The notes below the pieces were generated by a model. The model ran no database searches. It had not been told where the DNA came from and was given only the letters and a program-made list of their open reading frames with translations. Both the position numbers and the translations under genes were made by a program. Shown here one piece after another: positions 1 to 8,055 of a stretch of DNA of 64,000 nt. Origin of the DNA: Bacteroides gallinarum DSM 18171 = JCM 13658 (lineage in GTDB: Bacteria > Bacteroidota > Bacteroidia > Bacteroidales > Bacteroidaceae); contig NZ_KB894115.1 in the NCBI RefSeq assembly GCF_000374365.1, positions 124,001-188,000 on the forward strand. The letters run 5' to 3'. Position 1 is the first letter of the stretch. Each line of letters begins with the position of its first letter.

Positions 1-1
1 T

Positions 2-124
2 GATGTCACCTTGCAGGACGGGGAAACCATAGGATGCTCCGAAGAACAGAAACTTGCCATCACGCTTAGCGAAGGCATCGCTTTGGACGGCATGACATTG
101 AAACTTGAATATCCGGACGAATGA
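2..124 (+). CDS. C-terminal end of a DUF4261-family protein (5' cut by window edge)
   Basis: The reading frame is open from base 2 to a TGA at 122-124. It encodes about 40 residues that begin DVTLQDGETIG and end LKLEYPDE. The same pattern (DAVLNDGETIG followed by a VTLKISYG strand) occurs near residues 1420-1455 of the giant protein at 8056-13671, at the end of its DUF4261 domain. This is therefore the tail of a paralogous DUF4261 protein whose body lies left of the window. Its stop overlaps the start of the next gene (ATGA at 121-124), so the two are probably translationally coupled. DUF4261 has no established activity. Confidence 0.6.
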   Translation, partial: DVTLQDGETIGCSEEQKLAITLSEGIALDGMTLKLEYPDE

Positions 125-945
125 GAAAGGTAAAGGGAAACATAAGAAAAATGCTTGCGGCCATCGTTCTCACGCTGCTGTGTTGTTCTGCCTTCGCACA
201 GCGGATCGTGGAATCCGGTGACTTGCGAACCACCACGGACGAACAGCATGGAACAGTCGTCCATTATCTGAAGGGCGGAAAACGTCCGCTATCGGGCAAA
301 TTCCGTATCTTGCGGGGGCAGGATGAGGAAATAGTGCATTTTTCCAAAGGGGTTATGCAGGGCGAGTACAGGCGTTTCCGCAACGGCAGCCTGCGGGAAA
401 AGGGCAAGTATACCGACGGCAGACGGCATGGTCTGTTCGTTTCCTATCATCAGGACGGAAAGACACCGCAACGGGAAGCACCCATGCAGTACGGGAAGAT
501 AGACGGTACGGTAAGGACATGGTTCAGCGACGGGAAGCCGGACATGGTTCAGGAATATAGGCAGGGCAAGCGGAACGGCAAGGAACAACGCTTTGACCCG
601 AAAAGCGGCAAGCAGATCTACGAGGCAAACTATACCGACGACCGGAAAGAGGGAAAACAATGGAAAATCAGCGAGGATACCACCGAGAGATGGGTCAGCA
701 AAACCGTCAGCCACTATAAGAACGGCGAACTGGACGGCCCCTACGAATACACGGCCCACCTACATGGCAAGCTGTACGCCTACAAATCCGGCTCGTACAA
801 GAACGGCTACAAGCACGGTTCGTGGAAAGAAATCGACCGGGACGATATCGCAGTCCAAGGCGAATACACCGAGGGACGCGAGACGGGACACTGGATACGA
901 TATGATATCATAAGCGGAGAAATCCTGAACGAGTGGGACCGGTAA
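121..945 (+). CDS. Secreted MORN-repeat protein, YwqK-antitoxin-like (274 aa)
   Basis: A hydrophobic signal peptide at about residues 10-27 ends in AFA, followed by QRIVES, so the protein is probably exported. The rest is a series of MORN-like units of the form Y-x-x-G-x-x-x-G (EYRRFRNGSLREKGKY, TDGRRHGLFVSYHQDG and so on). This is the YwqK-type MORN variant family, often annotated as antitoxin or immunity proteins. A clear paralogue lies at 23121-23861 with the same N-terminal plan (KRPL-x-GK-x-RI-x-RG-x-DEE). The ATG overlaps the stop of the preceding DUF4261 fragment. The recombinase gene starts 12 bases downstream. Immunity function is inferred from family and context. Confidence 0.7.
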   Translation: MRKVKGNIRKMLAAIVLTLLCCSAFAQRIVESGDLRTTTDEQHGTVVHYLKGGKRPLSGKFRILRGQDEEIVHFSKGVMQGEYRRFRNGSLREKGKYTDGRRHGLFVSYHQDGKTPQREAPMQYGKIDGTVRTWFSDGKPDMVQEYRQGKRNGKEQRFDPKSGKQIYEANYTDDRKEGKQWKISEDTTERWVSKTVSHYKNGELDGPYEYTAHLHGKLYAYKSGSYKNGYKHGSWKEIDRDDIAVQGEYTEGRETGHWIRYDIISGEILNEWDR

Positions 946-957
946 AATTTAAAAAAC

Positions 958-2076
958 ATGGAAATATATACTCCAAAACCCAAAATCAAACTTTCTCCTG
1001 TGGTAAGAAACGGGAGAGAATTTGTCGAAGTGACTTTCGGTAATGACAATGACATCCGCTTGTCGCTGTCGAAGGAAGAAAACGTACTGCTTGTCGGTGG
1101 CAGAGCTTATCTGCCGGCAGAGAATTTCGTGCTTGCCGAGTTCTTCGACCGCTATGTGAAAATGGCGTTTATAGACTATTCCGCCATCAAGGAAACCGCA
1201 CCCCGTAAAGAGGAAGACAAACGGCCGCCACTGCCGGAAGGTTATCTGGAAAAACTCCAGCAAGTGCGTTACAGTGACCATACCGTAAGGGTATATACCT
1301 CCTATTTCCGCGATTTCCAACAATATTTCGAGGGGCGTAAGATTGAAACGGTTACTCCCGACGAGATAAACGACTACCTGCTGTATCTCATCCATGAGAA
1401 AAACATATCCTCCTGCCAGCAAAACCAGCGTATCAACGCCATCAAGTTCTATTACGAGAAAGTTCTCGGTCAGGAACGGCGGTGTTACAAGGTGAACCGT
1501 GCCAAACGGGAGAAGACGCTGCCCGACGTGTTGAGCAAGGAGGAAATAAAGAAAATACTCGACGTGACAGTGACAGACCTGCGTTTCTTCTGTATGTTCT
1601 CCATACTCTACTCCGCAGGGTTGCGCATCAGCGAACTGCTGGAACTGAAACCCGGCGACATCAACGAACCCCGCTCCCTGATACGGGTGCGTCAGGGAAA
1701 GGGCAAGAAGGACCGCTACACCCTGCTGTCAAAACCGTTGATGAAAAAGCTGACGGAATATAACAGACTATACAAACCGAAAGTGTGGCTCTTTGAACAC
1801 AGACCGGGCGAACCTTTCACCGAGAGTATCGTGTCGAAACGGTTGAAGGCTGCGGCTCGGGAAGCGGGAATCACGAAACGGATTTATCCGCACCTGCTGC
1901 GCCATTCGTTCGCCACCCACTTGCTGGAGCAAGGAACCGACATCAAAATTGTGAAAGAGCTTATGGGACATAACAACATCAAGACAACGGAAAGGTATGT
2001 CCACATAGCCGACACTTTCAAAAGCAATATCAAAAGCCCGTTGGACGATCTGTTGATGGAGGAAGACGAGGTCTGA
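958..2076 (+). CDS. XerC/XerD-like tyrosine recombinase (372 aa)
   Basis: This is a site-specific recombinase that would cut and rejoin DNA through a covalent phosphotyrosine link. After a lineage-specific N-terminal region (residues 1-90) come a SAM-like core-binding domain (about 95-180) and a catalytic domain (about 190-355). The catalytic residues are present: R223 in GLRISELLEL, K248 in QGKGKKDR, H312 and R315 in HLLRHSFATH, H338 in LMGHNN and Y347 in ERYVHI. The length and domain order fit a functional enzyme. It heads a run of immunity-like genes on the same strand, the arrangement of recombinase-associated acquired interbacterial defence clusters. Its target site is not proven; the repeats at 2615, 23047 and 32790 are candidates. 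Confidence 0.9.
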   Translation: MEIYTPKPKIKLSPVVRNGREFVEVTFGNDNDIRLSLSKEENVLLVGGRAYLPAENFVLAEFFDRYVKMAFIDYSAIKETAPRKEEDKRPPLPEGYLEKLQQVRYSDHTVRVYTSYFRDFQQYFEGRKIETVTPDEINDYLLYLIHEKNISSCQQNQRINAIKFYYEKVLGQERRCYKVNRAKREKTLPDVLSKEEIKKILDVTVTDLRFFCMFSILYSAGLRISELLELKPGDINEPRSLIRVRQGKGKKDRYTLLSKPLMKKLTEYNRLYKPKVWLFEHRPGEPFTESIVSKRLKAAAREAGITKRIYPHLLRHSFATHLLEQGTDIKIVKELMGHNNIKTTERYVHIADTFKSNIKSPLDDLLMEEDEV

Positions 2077-2137
2077 TACTTAAAGAAAATAACAACCAAA
2101 TCGGCTGATAGTATAACGTTAATCGCTGAGAAAAAAT

Positions 2138-2602
2138 ATGAATAATTGGATTGAAACATCAGGAAGCCCATTTGTCATTGTTGAGCAACAATATGCCCAT
2201 CAATGGAAGGGTCAAGAAAACTACAATGCTATATGTAGCGTAACAGATTACTTGGGGAAAATCTATATAGACAATCATGTCTTATTGGTAATGGGAGATG
2301 AACCGATGGCTACACGCATAGTAAATAAAGATGGAGCAATTTTAATAATTCGTTGGAAGTATGCTCCCGATTATCTAACGGTGGAAAAACTTCTGGAGAA
2401 TGATATAGTAACTGGGGCAGAACCGATAGAAGAAGTTGAAGTAAAATGGGATTCTACTGAATTAGTCCTATTTGATTCTTTGTCTCCCTATTGTGAAGCA
2501 TCGGTTAAAGTGTTTTTATCACTACAAAAAACATCTTGTATAATAAAAACTTATCATTACCAAAAAGACGAAGTATCTTTAATAATACATTCAATCCAAT
2601 AA
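2138..2602 (+). CDS. Imm21-like immunity protein (154 aa)
   Basis: The protein opens with W-x-E-T-S-G-S-P and then shows a DYLGKI strand, VLLVMGDEPMATR and a following IRW-x-YAPD segment. This is the layout I know for the Imm21 family (W..S.GGP, central LGDEP.T, RW.YAD), predicted immunity proteins of polymorphic toxins. It has no signal peptide, so it would act in the cytoplasm. The gene is AT-rich compared with the recombinase before it, which suggests separate acquisition. A noncoding repeat follows at 2615-2662. The family call rests on motif recall and is not certain. Confidence 0.6.
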   Translation: MNNWIETSGSPFVIVEQQYAHQWKGQENYNAICSVTDYLGKIYIDNHVLLVMGDEPMATRIVNKDGAILIIRWKYAPDYLTVEKLLENDIVTGAEPIEEVEVKWDSTELVLFDSLSPYCEASVKVFLSLQKTSCIIKTYHYQKDEVSLIIHSIQ

Positions 2603-2614
2603 AGACGATTAACA

Positions 2615-2662
2615 TGCGGCTAAACCTCCCCAGAAAAGGTCGGTTAGCCACCAAACATTATC
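2615..2662 (+). repeat. Intergenic hairpin repeat, R family, copy 1
   Basis: This segment contains AACCTCCCC, then GGTCGGTTAGCCACCAAA and CATTATCA. The ends GGCTAA and TTAGCC are complementary, so it can fold into an imperfect hairpin. Related segments lie at 23047-23093 and 32790-32830, each just upstream of an island gene, and a partial one lies near 5586-5606. A boundary or recombination role is inference. Confidence 0.6.
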
Positions 2663-2674
2663 AGTAAAAAGAAT

Positions 2675-3685
2675 ATGAAACATTTGAAGAAGAATTGCAT
2701 CTATTTTATTGTGATTTTTACTATCGCTGTGGCGTGTGGCTTTGCGGGACTTGTAATCAAGGAAGTGAACAAAGGTACATTTTATGATCTGCCTACAGAA
2801 GAAGCTCTTAGCTTTTGTGTGCAGCTAGGACTGACAGCATTTACATCTCTGATTCCATACAGTTTGAGCGTTGCAACCTTCCTGGTCTTTTGGGCTATGG
2901 ATAGAGAAAAGTGGACCGGTTTTTTCCGGACATTGGCAATCGGTCTGATTCTTGTCCTTCCTTTGTCGGCAATGACTTATTATTATGACTGGTTTGTGCG
3001 TCCACAGATGATGGTCATATCCGTCGGAAAAATAGTTGATATGAACCACAGCTATCCCCGGTCACTGGCGGACAAGTACGGTATAAGCATAGAACAGATA
3101 TTGAACAAAAAGCCGATGTCTATGTCTAAAACAAAGCTGATAGCCCAGATTGATTCTCTTGAAACATCTTTTCAGGCTGATATTGACACATGCGGTCTGC
3201 TGCTCTCAATACTTCCGGATACCTTAGCATCAAAAGCCTATGACAGCTACCGATTGAGAGAAATCGGAGTTGTGTATCAAGATGCCGTTCATCCTGTTGC
3301 CAACGAAGACAGTCTGAGGTTGGTAGCACATACAGAATTGTACCAGCACGCAATCGGTGCATGGGAAACTTCAAACGAACTGCGACGTCATAGACTGGAA
3401 TATTTTGGCAGGACTCTCAATACCGGGTATATATACATCGCTTATATCTTGTTTGCCTTCTTAGGTTATCTGCTCCGCTTCAAACCGATAAAGAAAATAT
3501 TGGCTGTCTTTGCAATACTGATTGTAGCCGCCTGGATTTATCATGAAATAAATTCTATTGTTCAGGAATATGCAAAGAAACTAAATACGGAATCCCATCA
3601 AATTGTGGACGACACCTATAAAGAGATAGATGCGATAAGGGAAAGCAAACAGAGAGAAATGAAGACAGACACACAATTAGAATAA
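2675..3685 (+). CDS. Membrane protein of unknown function (336 aa)
   Basis: I do not recognise the family. Hydrophobic segments at about residues 9-28, 45-72 and 86-105 lie before a long hydrophilic region (about 110-245). Two more follow near 250-290, and a charged, coiled-coil-like tail rich in E, K and Q ends the protein. It lies between the Imm21-like gene and another unknown gene on the same strand in the immunity island. It could be a membrane immunity protein against a pore-forming or envelope-targeting toxin, but nothing in the sequence proves that. Confidence 0.55.
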   Translation: MKHLKKNCIYFIVIFTIAVACGFAGLVIKEVNKGTFYDLPTEEALSFCVQLGLTAFTSLIPYSLSVATFLVFWAMDREKWTGFFRTLAIGLILVLPLSAMTYYYDWFVRPQMMVISVGKIVDMNHSYPRSLADKYGISIEQILNKKPMSMSKTKLIAQIDSLETSFQADIDTCGLLLSILPDTLASKAYDSYRLREIGVVYQDAVHPVANEDSLRLVAHTELYQHAIGAWETSNELRRHRLEYFGRTLNTGYIYIAYILFAFLGYLLRFKPIKKILAVFAILIVAAWIYHEINSIVQEYAKKLNTESHQIVDDTYKEIDAIRESKQREMKTDTQLE

Positions 3686-3829
3686 TTGTTTTAACTACAA
3701 TAAACTAAGAACCATTAGATTAAATAATGAAAAAGATATAATACTGATAACAACGCAGGATAACGGTAAGCCATTCCCTGCTGAACATTCAAAGCTTGAA
3801 GGAAAAGATTGAACAAAAAAAATAATGCC

Positions 3830-4378
3830 ATGAAAAAAATCAATATTGGAGATTGGGTTACACAATATAGAACGGGTTATTGGAAAGTGAAAGAGTTGCA
3901 TCCGAAGTACTCACCATTCGATTGTGACAGGTTGCACAAAGGCGAACCAATTGGTGTTGAAGCTGTGCTACAGAAAGCTTTCAACAATACATTCAAATTT
4001 AACATGGAAATGTCCACATGTGATTTGTCGCTGTGCCAACATGTAACCAAAGCTGTTATGAGAAAGATTGAAAAGTATTTCAAGGAACATCCTGATGATG
4101 AAATAAAATTTGAGACATCACAACTCCCTGTCCCGCCAAACGTTACTGCCATCCACTTGAATATAGATGATGCCCAACGCGATCACATTTCATCGCTATT
4201 AAACATTGAGTTACCTAATCTAACATATCCAAAGGTAAAAGAAATCTTGTCCGATAACGGTTTGACAGAGGTTTTGTGCGGAGCAGAAAACACGTTGCTC
4301 TTTCTCTACGGATATTCATGGGAACAGAATGAAAATTTTGACATGATTTATTCCAAATACGATTTTAAGAGAAAGTAA
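3830..4378 (+). CDS. Unknown cytoplasmic protein, island gene (182 aa)
   Basis: The ATG at 3830 is preferred over an in-frame TTG seven codons upstream; it follows the A-rich leader of this region. The protein begins MKKINIGDWVTQYRTGYWKV, a short beta-rich segment seen in several small immunity-like proteins of this order, and has no signal peptide or membrane segment. The gene is AT-rich and lies in tandem with the other small island genes. The 144 bases before it hold no gene that I can support. Function unknown; an immunity role is inferred only from context. Confidence 0.5.
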   Translation: MKKINIGDWVTQYRTGYWKVKELHPKYSPFDCDRLHKGEPIGVEAVLQKAFNNTFKFNMEMSTCDLSLCQHVTKAVMRKIEKYFKEHPDDEIKFETSQLPVPPNVTAIHLNIDDAQRDHISSLLNIELPNLTYPKVKEILSDNGLTEVLCGAENTLLFLYGYSWEQNENFDMIYSKYDFKRK

Positions 4379-4448
4379 AACTCAATGGCAAAATAGCGAA
4401 AGCAATTTCTTAATTTACTTATTAAAGTAGTTATAAGACTGGAAGAAC

Positions 4449-5039
4449 ATGAGAATGTATTACGTAATCGGGGTTCTTATTACACTATTTCTTGCAAGCT
4501 GCGGAGAACCGCCTATGCCGCCAAGCGATGAGGAAATGATACGCCACTTTGCCACGCACGAGGCGGCGTTCCGTAAGGTGTACGAAATCATGTCAGAGAG
4601 TTCAGAAGGTAGTTTTCACTACCCGCCACTTTCTCCTGACGGGATCATTATACTTGATTCAATAGAGCAAAGTGATACATCCTATGAATCAAATGACGAA
4701 CAAGACATCCCGGTATATGGGCTGTTAAAGCCAGACCGAATCCTACTCGACTCCCTGTTATCAGAGATTGGATGCGGTTTTATCCTTGTTGATCGCAGGG
4801 AATGGGAAACGGCAGATTCGGTATATGTGAGCCTTTTTATGCCGTACTACTCCCACAGTATCGTAGATGCAGGAACGTCCAAGAGTTTCGTTTACGATCC
4901 CGGATTGAGAAGCCGTCGGAATATCCGTATCACCGAACATGGCGACCTAAACGAGATCTACCGCAGGACGTACAACGACACCACGCTTTACAAGCCCATC
5001 AAGGAAGGTTGGTACATCGAGTTAGACCATTTACGATAA
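4449..5039 (+). CDS. Lipoprotein, PPSDE family, copy 1 (196 aa)
   Basis: A signal peptide ends in a lipobox (FLASC at about residues 14-18), so the protein should be lipid-anchored. The mature part starts with CGEPPMPPSDEEMIRHF, then HEAAF, and ends KEGWYIELDHLR. A divergent paralogue on the other strand at 34775-35383 has the same start (NPPSDEDMI, HEDAF) and the same GDWYIEL ending, which defines a small family inside both islands. It is followed 23 bases later by a small membrane protein. Function unknown; a surface or periplasmic immunity role is possible. Confidence 0.6.
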   Translation: MRMYYVIGVLITLFLASCGEPPMPPSDEEMIRHFATHEAAFRKVYEIMSESSEGSFHYPPLSPDGIIILDSIEQSDTSYESNDEQDIPVYGLLKPDRILLDSLLSEIGCGFILVDRREWETADSVYVSLFMPYYSHSIVDAGTSKSFVYDPGLRSRRNIRITEHGDLNEIYRRTYNDTTLYKPIKEGWYIELDHLR

Positions 5040-5062
5040 CCTGAAATGATGAACAAAACAAT

Positions 5063-5374
5063 ATGAAATCAAGATTGGTATTAAGGATATTGTGGGGACT
5101 ATGCTGTCTGCTATTGCTGTGGATGGTTGTCAGTGATTCTATACAATTCTCAAAGCATCCGGAACTTTACCCGATAGGTTGTGAAGGATTAGGTTGGAGC
5201 TATGAATCTTCCGAAAACTATATCTTTACAAGCCGGGTGGCGATTGGTTGGAGTGCCATCGGCTTTGTCGCATCTGCCTGCTATCGTTTCAAGTATAGCG
5301 GAAAAATACTGTTGGTACATTTTGTACTGACACTACTTCGATGTTGTTGGAATTGTATAGTCATTTATGGATAG
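5063..5374 (+). CDS. Small membrane protein (103 aa)
   Basis: Three hydrophobic stretches are visible: residues 6-24, about 58-72 and 80-100. No known family is recognised. The start lies 23 bases after the lipoprotein stop, so the two are probably co-transcribed. The gene is followed by a noncoding repeat (5405-5472) and then by the two-gene membrane cassette at 5614-6881. Short multi-pass proteins like this one are common immunity proteins in toxin loci, but the assignment is only contextual. Confidence 0.5.
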   Translation: MKSRLVLRILWGLCCLLLLWMVVSDSIQFSKHPELYPIGCEGLGWSYESSENYIFTSRVAIGWSAIGFVASACYRFKYSGKILLVHFVLTLLRCCWNCIVIYG

Positions 5375-5404
5375 GGGTTTGCTTTATTGTCCCTAACTAA
5401 CGAT

Positions 5405-5472
5405 TAAACGCCGGGAAACTTTCGGGCGAGACAGCTCCACCGACCTTAGGGAGAACGTCCAAACAAGCATCC
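5405..5472 (+). repeat. Intergenic GC-rich repeat, E family, short copy
   Basis: The segment begins AACGCCGGGAAACTTTCGGG and ends GGGAGAACGTCCAAACAA. The same two ends flank a longer middle part at 24815-25013, and the right half occurs inverted at 26611-26697. All three copies directly follow the 3' end of a gene. The reverse strand of 5435-5455 also matches the CTCCC..AAGGTCGGT core of the R repeats. Confidence 0.5.
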
Positions 5473-5613
5473 CCAAAAAATGCTTTTGAGCATACCATAG
5501 AAAAAAGGAAGACCGAATGTTCTGAAGTTTCTTCCTTATGATATATATTTGTAATTGAGCGAAATGAAAAGATTGCCATAAACAGCGATTGGCTGCCGAA
5601 CATTATGTTTAGA

Positions 5614-6057
5614 ATGAAGAAACAGGAATATAAAGAGCAAGAACGACATTATTATTTCTTCGACTATCTGTTTTGGTTGGGAGAAATAACATGGGAGCAT
5701 TATCACAAGGTCAGTTTCAAACAACCCCGTGGGAGTGATATGCTGTGGGCCTGTATCACGTTTTTTATATTCATGCCGGTTCTGACCATAGGCGGTCATT
5801 TTCTGGATGACTTGGCATTCGAGGTGTTTGGAGCCGTTCTTCTAATCGTGTTCTCCGTTTCTGTCTTCATGACAGACCGTCTGTTCGGCAAAATATACCC
5901 GCCTTCCCGGCGGAAAGCGGTCATGCAGCATTATGCGGGACGCAAGTTCAGTCCCTTCCGGCGCAACCTGTTCTTTTTCCCTCTCTATTTGCTTCTTATT
6001 CCCGCAATGGTTTTATTAGGAACTGCTCTGAAATGGATAACTGAAATACTCAAATGA
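5614..6057 (+). CDS. Membrane protein, module A without C domain (147 aa)
   Basis: The start at 5614 is chosen over the ATG at 5605. The paralogue at 32839 has ATA at the position of that upstream ATG but keeps the second one. The protein has a YYFFDYLFWLGE motif near the N terminus, two hydrophobic hairpin segments, an RRKAVMQHY-x-GR-x-FSPFR stretch and a final membrane segment, and then stops. Its paralogue at 32839-33669 continues into a soluble C-terminal domain that here belongs to the next gene. The stop overlaps the ATG of that next gene (ATGA at 6054-6057). The function is unknown. Confidence 0.65.
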   Translation: MKKQEYKEQERHYYFFDYLFWLGEITWEHYHKVSFKQPRGSDMLWACITFFIFMPVLTIGGHFLDDLAFEVFGAVLLIVFSVSVFMTDRLFGKIYPPSRRKAVMQHYAGRKFSPFRRNLFFFPLYLLLIPAMVLLGTALKWITEILK

Positions 6058-6881
6058 CAAATAGAAGAAACATATTCAGCCGTTTTTTCCGCCTGTTGGT
6101 GATGCTGCATAAAATTTCCTACGCGCATTTCACGGAATGGAACAATAAAAGGAAGCGAAAGGCATTTGCTGCCGGAATATACTTCCTGAGCATCCTCCCG
6201 GAATTCGTCCTGTTGGCCGGCACATTTCTGGCGGCAAGGGGACAAGACGGGTATGTACATCTGGTAAACGTGCCACAAAAGGTTGTTTTCTACGGTCTGG
6301 CGAGTCTGGCGGTGCTGCTGTCAGCCATCCCTCTGGGATTTTTTGACGACAAGAAGATATGCAAGGAAGTCCGGCAGGAACTCCGTGAACGTCCCCGTTA
6401 CTGGAAACGAGCAATAGCAGTCTATTGGGCAGTTATCGTGGCTATGGTGGTGGCGGCGAATATTGTGTTTCCCACTTTTTCGGACAAGACAATGCCGCCG
6501 GAGAATGAGCGGACTGAAGTACCGCAAAGGTGGAGGGATTACCTTTCACTACGTTTTGCCATAGTAGCCCGTCAGGAAACGCCCAATGAAGTCTTGCAGC
6601 GTCTGATCGACCAAGACGGGCGCACGATACGCTACGGGAAACCAGTCTATGCCATGCAAGTAAGAAAGGAGGACATGGCTGGAGAGTTCCGTGTAGGGTT
6701 GCTGAGCCATGCCACATTCGAGGAAATCAGAGACGGCAGACGAAAATTTGTAGAATGTACATGGGTTAAGGGATATACGCCTGACAGCATTAGGATATTG
6801 CTGACCGTTTGGTACGAAATGAAGAAAGTAGAGCTTTGTCCGGTGGACTCTTTGGAATGGACGGAGGATATGGAGTTTTAA
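6054..6881 (+). CDS. Membrane protein, module B fused to soluble C domain (275 aa)
   Basis: Residues 1-145 form a membrane module with hydrophobic segments at about 42-62, 76-95 and 120-140. It matches the stand-alone protein at 33683-34099 (RPLYWKKAIEVYYA in that protein, RPRYWKRAIAVYWA here). Residues 150-275 form a soluble domain starting ERTEVPQRWRDYL and ending VDSLEWTEDMEF. That domain is nearly the same as the C terminus of the different membrane protein at 32839-33669. The gene overlaps module A by four bases, so the pair is probably made together. Function unknown. Confidence 0.65.
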   Translation: MTNRRNIFSRFFRLLVMLHKISYAHFTEWNNKRKRKAFAAGIYFLSILPEFVLLAGTFLAARGQDGYVHLVNVPQKVVFYGLASLAVLLSAIPLGFFDDKKICKEVRQELRERPRYWKRAIAVYWAVIVAMVVAANIVFPTFSDKTMPPENERTEVPQRWRDYLSLRFAIVARQETPNEVLQRLIDQDGRTIRYGKPVYAMQVRKEDMAGEFRVGLLSHATFEEIRDGRRKFVECTWVKGYTPDSIRILLTVWYEMKKVELCPVDSLEWTEDMEF

Positions 6882-6894
6882 GATTTACAGAAAC

Positions 6895-6972
6895 ATGAAA
6901 AAAGTAATAACGGCCTCCGGCAAATGCTATGGGTATAACGTTCAAGATAAATGTGCAATTTATTTTGAATGA
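6895..6972 (+). CDS. Possible 25-aa leader or gene fragment
   Basis: A short frame encodes MKKVITASGKCYGYNV and a few more residues. Its TGA overlaps an ATG at 6969 (ATGA), from which the next gene could also start. It may be a translated leader, or the first codons of a lost immunity gene. I see no further support. Confidence 0.25.
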   Translation: MKKVITASGKCYGYNVQDKCAIYFE

Positions 6973-7016
6973 GTATGATGAAAAGTAGAATTTTAAGCAG
7001 AAAAAAAATAAAGACT

Positions 7017-7610
7017 ATGAACGATGAAATGTTTCAGAGAATACTTGATGAAATAAAAAGTTCGTCAAAAACGATAAATGTGCTGCCTCTGGATGAAGCA
7101 GCAAGGCAGGCAATGAAAGAGAAGTACCGGATCAAGAGCGGTAGCCTGATGGCTGCAATCCTTGAAAACACAGGTGGTATAGTCATTGACAACTGGATAA
7201 GGCTGTACGGTTCGGGAGAACTAAACTTTGTCACTAGAAACAGTCTGTTCCCGTTCAACGAGATAGTGATCGGCGAAGACATACTGGGAGGATTGTTCAT
7301 CTGTCTTGACGACGGCAATATCGGCTATTTTGCCCCCGACTGTCTGGAGATGGAAGATATGGAGATAAAATTTGGACAATTCGTCTATTGGTGTCTGCAT
7401 GGCGATACGGATAAGTTCTATACCGATTACAGATGGGACGGCTGGCAGAACGATGCTTCGAAACTGAAGAGCAGTGAGGGCGTAGCTTTTTATCCTTTCC
7501 TTTGGGCTGAGGCGGAAAGTCTGGAGAGCAGAGTCCGAAAAGTCGTTCCGATGGATGAAATCCTGAGACTTCAGTTTGCCTTTCTGGGCCAGAATGACAA
7601 GAATGAGTGA
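7017..7610 (+). CDS. DUF2625-family protein (197 aa)
   Basis: The core shows GGIVIDNWIRLYGSG, then DILGGLFICL, GYFAPDCLEME and a later FY-x-DYRWDGW. This order (GG..I...WIRLYGSG, DVLGG.F, YFAPD..EWE, RW.GW) is that of DUF2625, a family related by context to SUKH-type immunity proteins. The ATG at 7017 gives a length typical of the family; the ATG at 6969 is an alternative, overlapping the short frame upstream. It closes the first immunity island and is followed by a weak terminator-like hairpin near 7656-7686. It would act in the cytoplasm. Confidence 0.7.
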   Translation: MNDEMFQRILDEIKSSSKTINVLPLDEAARQAMKEKYRIKSGSLMAAILENTGGIVIDNWIRLYGSGELNFVTRNSLFPFNEIVIGEDILGGLFICLDDGNIGYFAPDCLEMEDMEIKFGQFVYWCLHGDTDKFYTDYRWDGWQNDASKLKSSEGVAFYPFLWAEAESLESRVRKVVPMDEILRLQFAFLGQNDKNE

Positions 7611-7877
7611 ATTCATTGCTATCCTCTGACACAAAGCTGCAAATGCGCTTAAATTCCTCATGATTTTCATGGGAGGGGGATTTTTTGTGTTACGGAAGAA
7701 CTTGTACCCCAATGTAGTGAACTGACAAAATGTTGCTAAACTATGATTAAAAGCATGGATTTCCATGTGGAAGGCGTATTGTATTACAATAGTGCCAAAT
7801 TTCTGTTATTATTAACAAGGGACATTCAGTAAATAATATAAAATCAGCCAACTAATTCATACACAAAATATTGCGAA

Positions 7878-7990
7878 TTAGGGATATTCAGTAAATGTCC
7901 CTAAAAATCAAGATGGCATATGAAGATGATAGAGCATACTCACTTCATATGCCATCTTGATTTTTAGGGACATTTACTGAATATCCCTAA
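7878..7990. repeat. Perfect 48-bp inverted repeat with 17-nt loop, MITE-like
   Basis: The left arm is 7878-7925 (starts TTAGGGATATTCAG) and the right arm 7943-7990 (ends CTGAATATCCCTAA). They are exact reverse complements over 48 bases. A partial third copy of the end (GGGACATTCAGTAAAT) lies at 7819-7834. The rest of 7611-8055 holds no supported gene. The symmetry suggests a miniature inverted-repeat transposable element or two abutting transposon ends; a very stable RNA hairpin is also possible. Confidence 0.7.
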
Positions 7991-8055
7991 CAAATTAAAT
8001 GTGACCAGTTGGAATAAAATCGGTATCTTGCATTTATAAACAAAATAATGAAATT

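Noticed and set aside
7656..7686. Possible terminator after the DUF2625 gene
   Set aside because: CCTCATG and CATGGGAGG pair only partly before a T6 run; too weak to list as a separate site.
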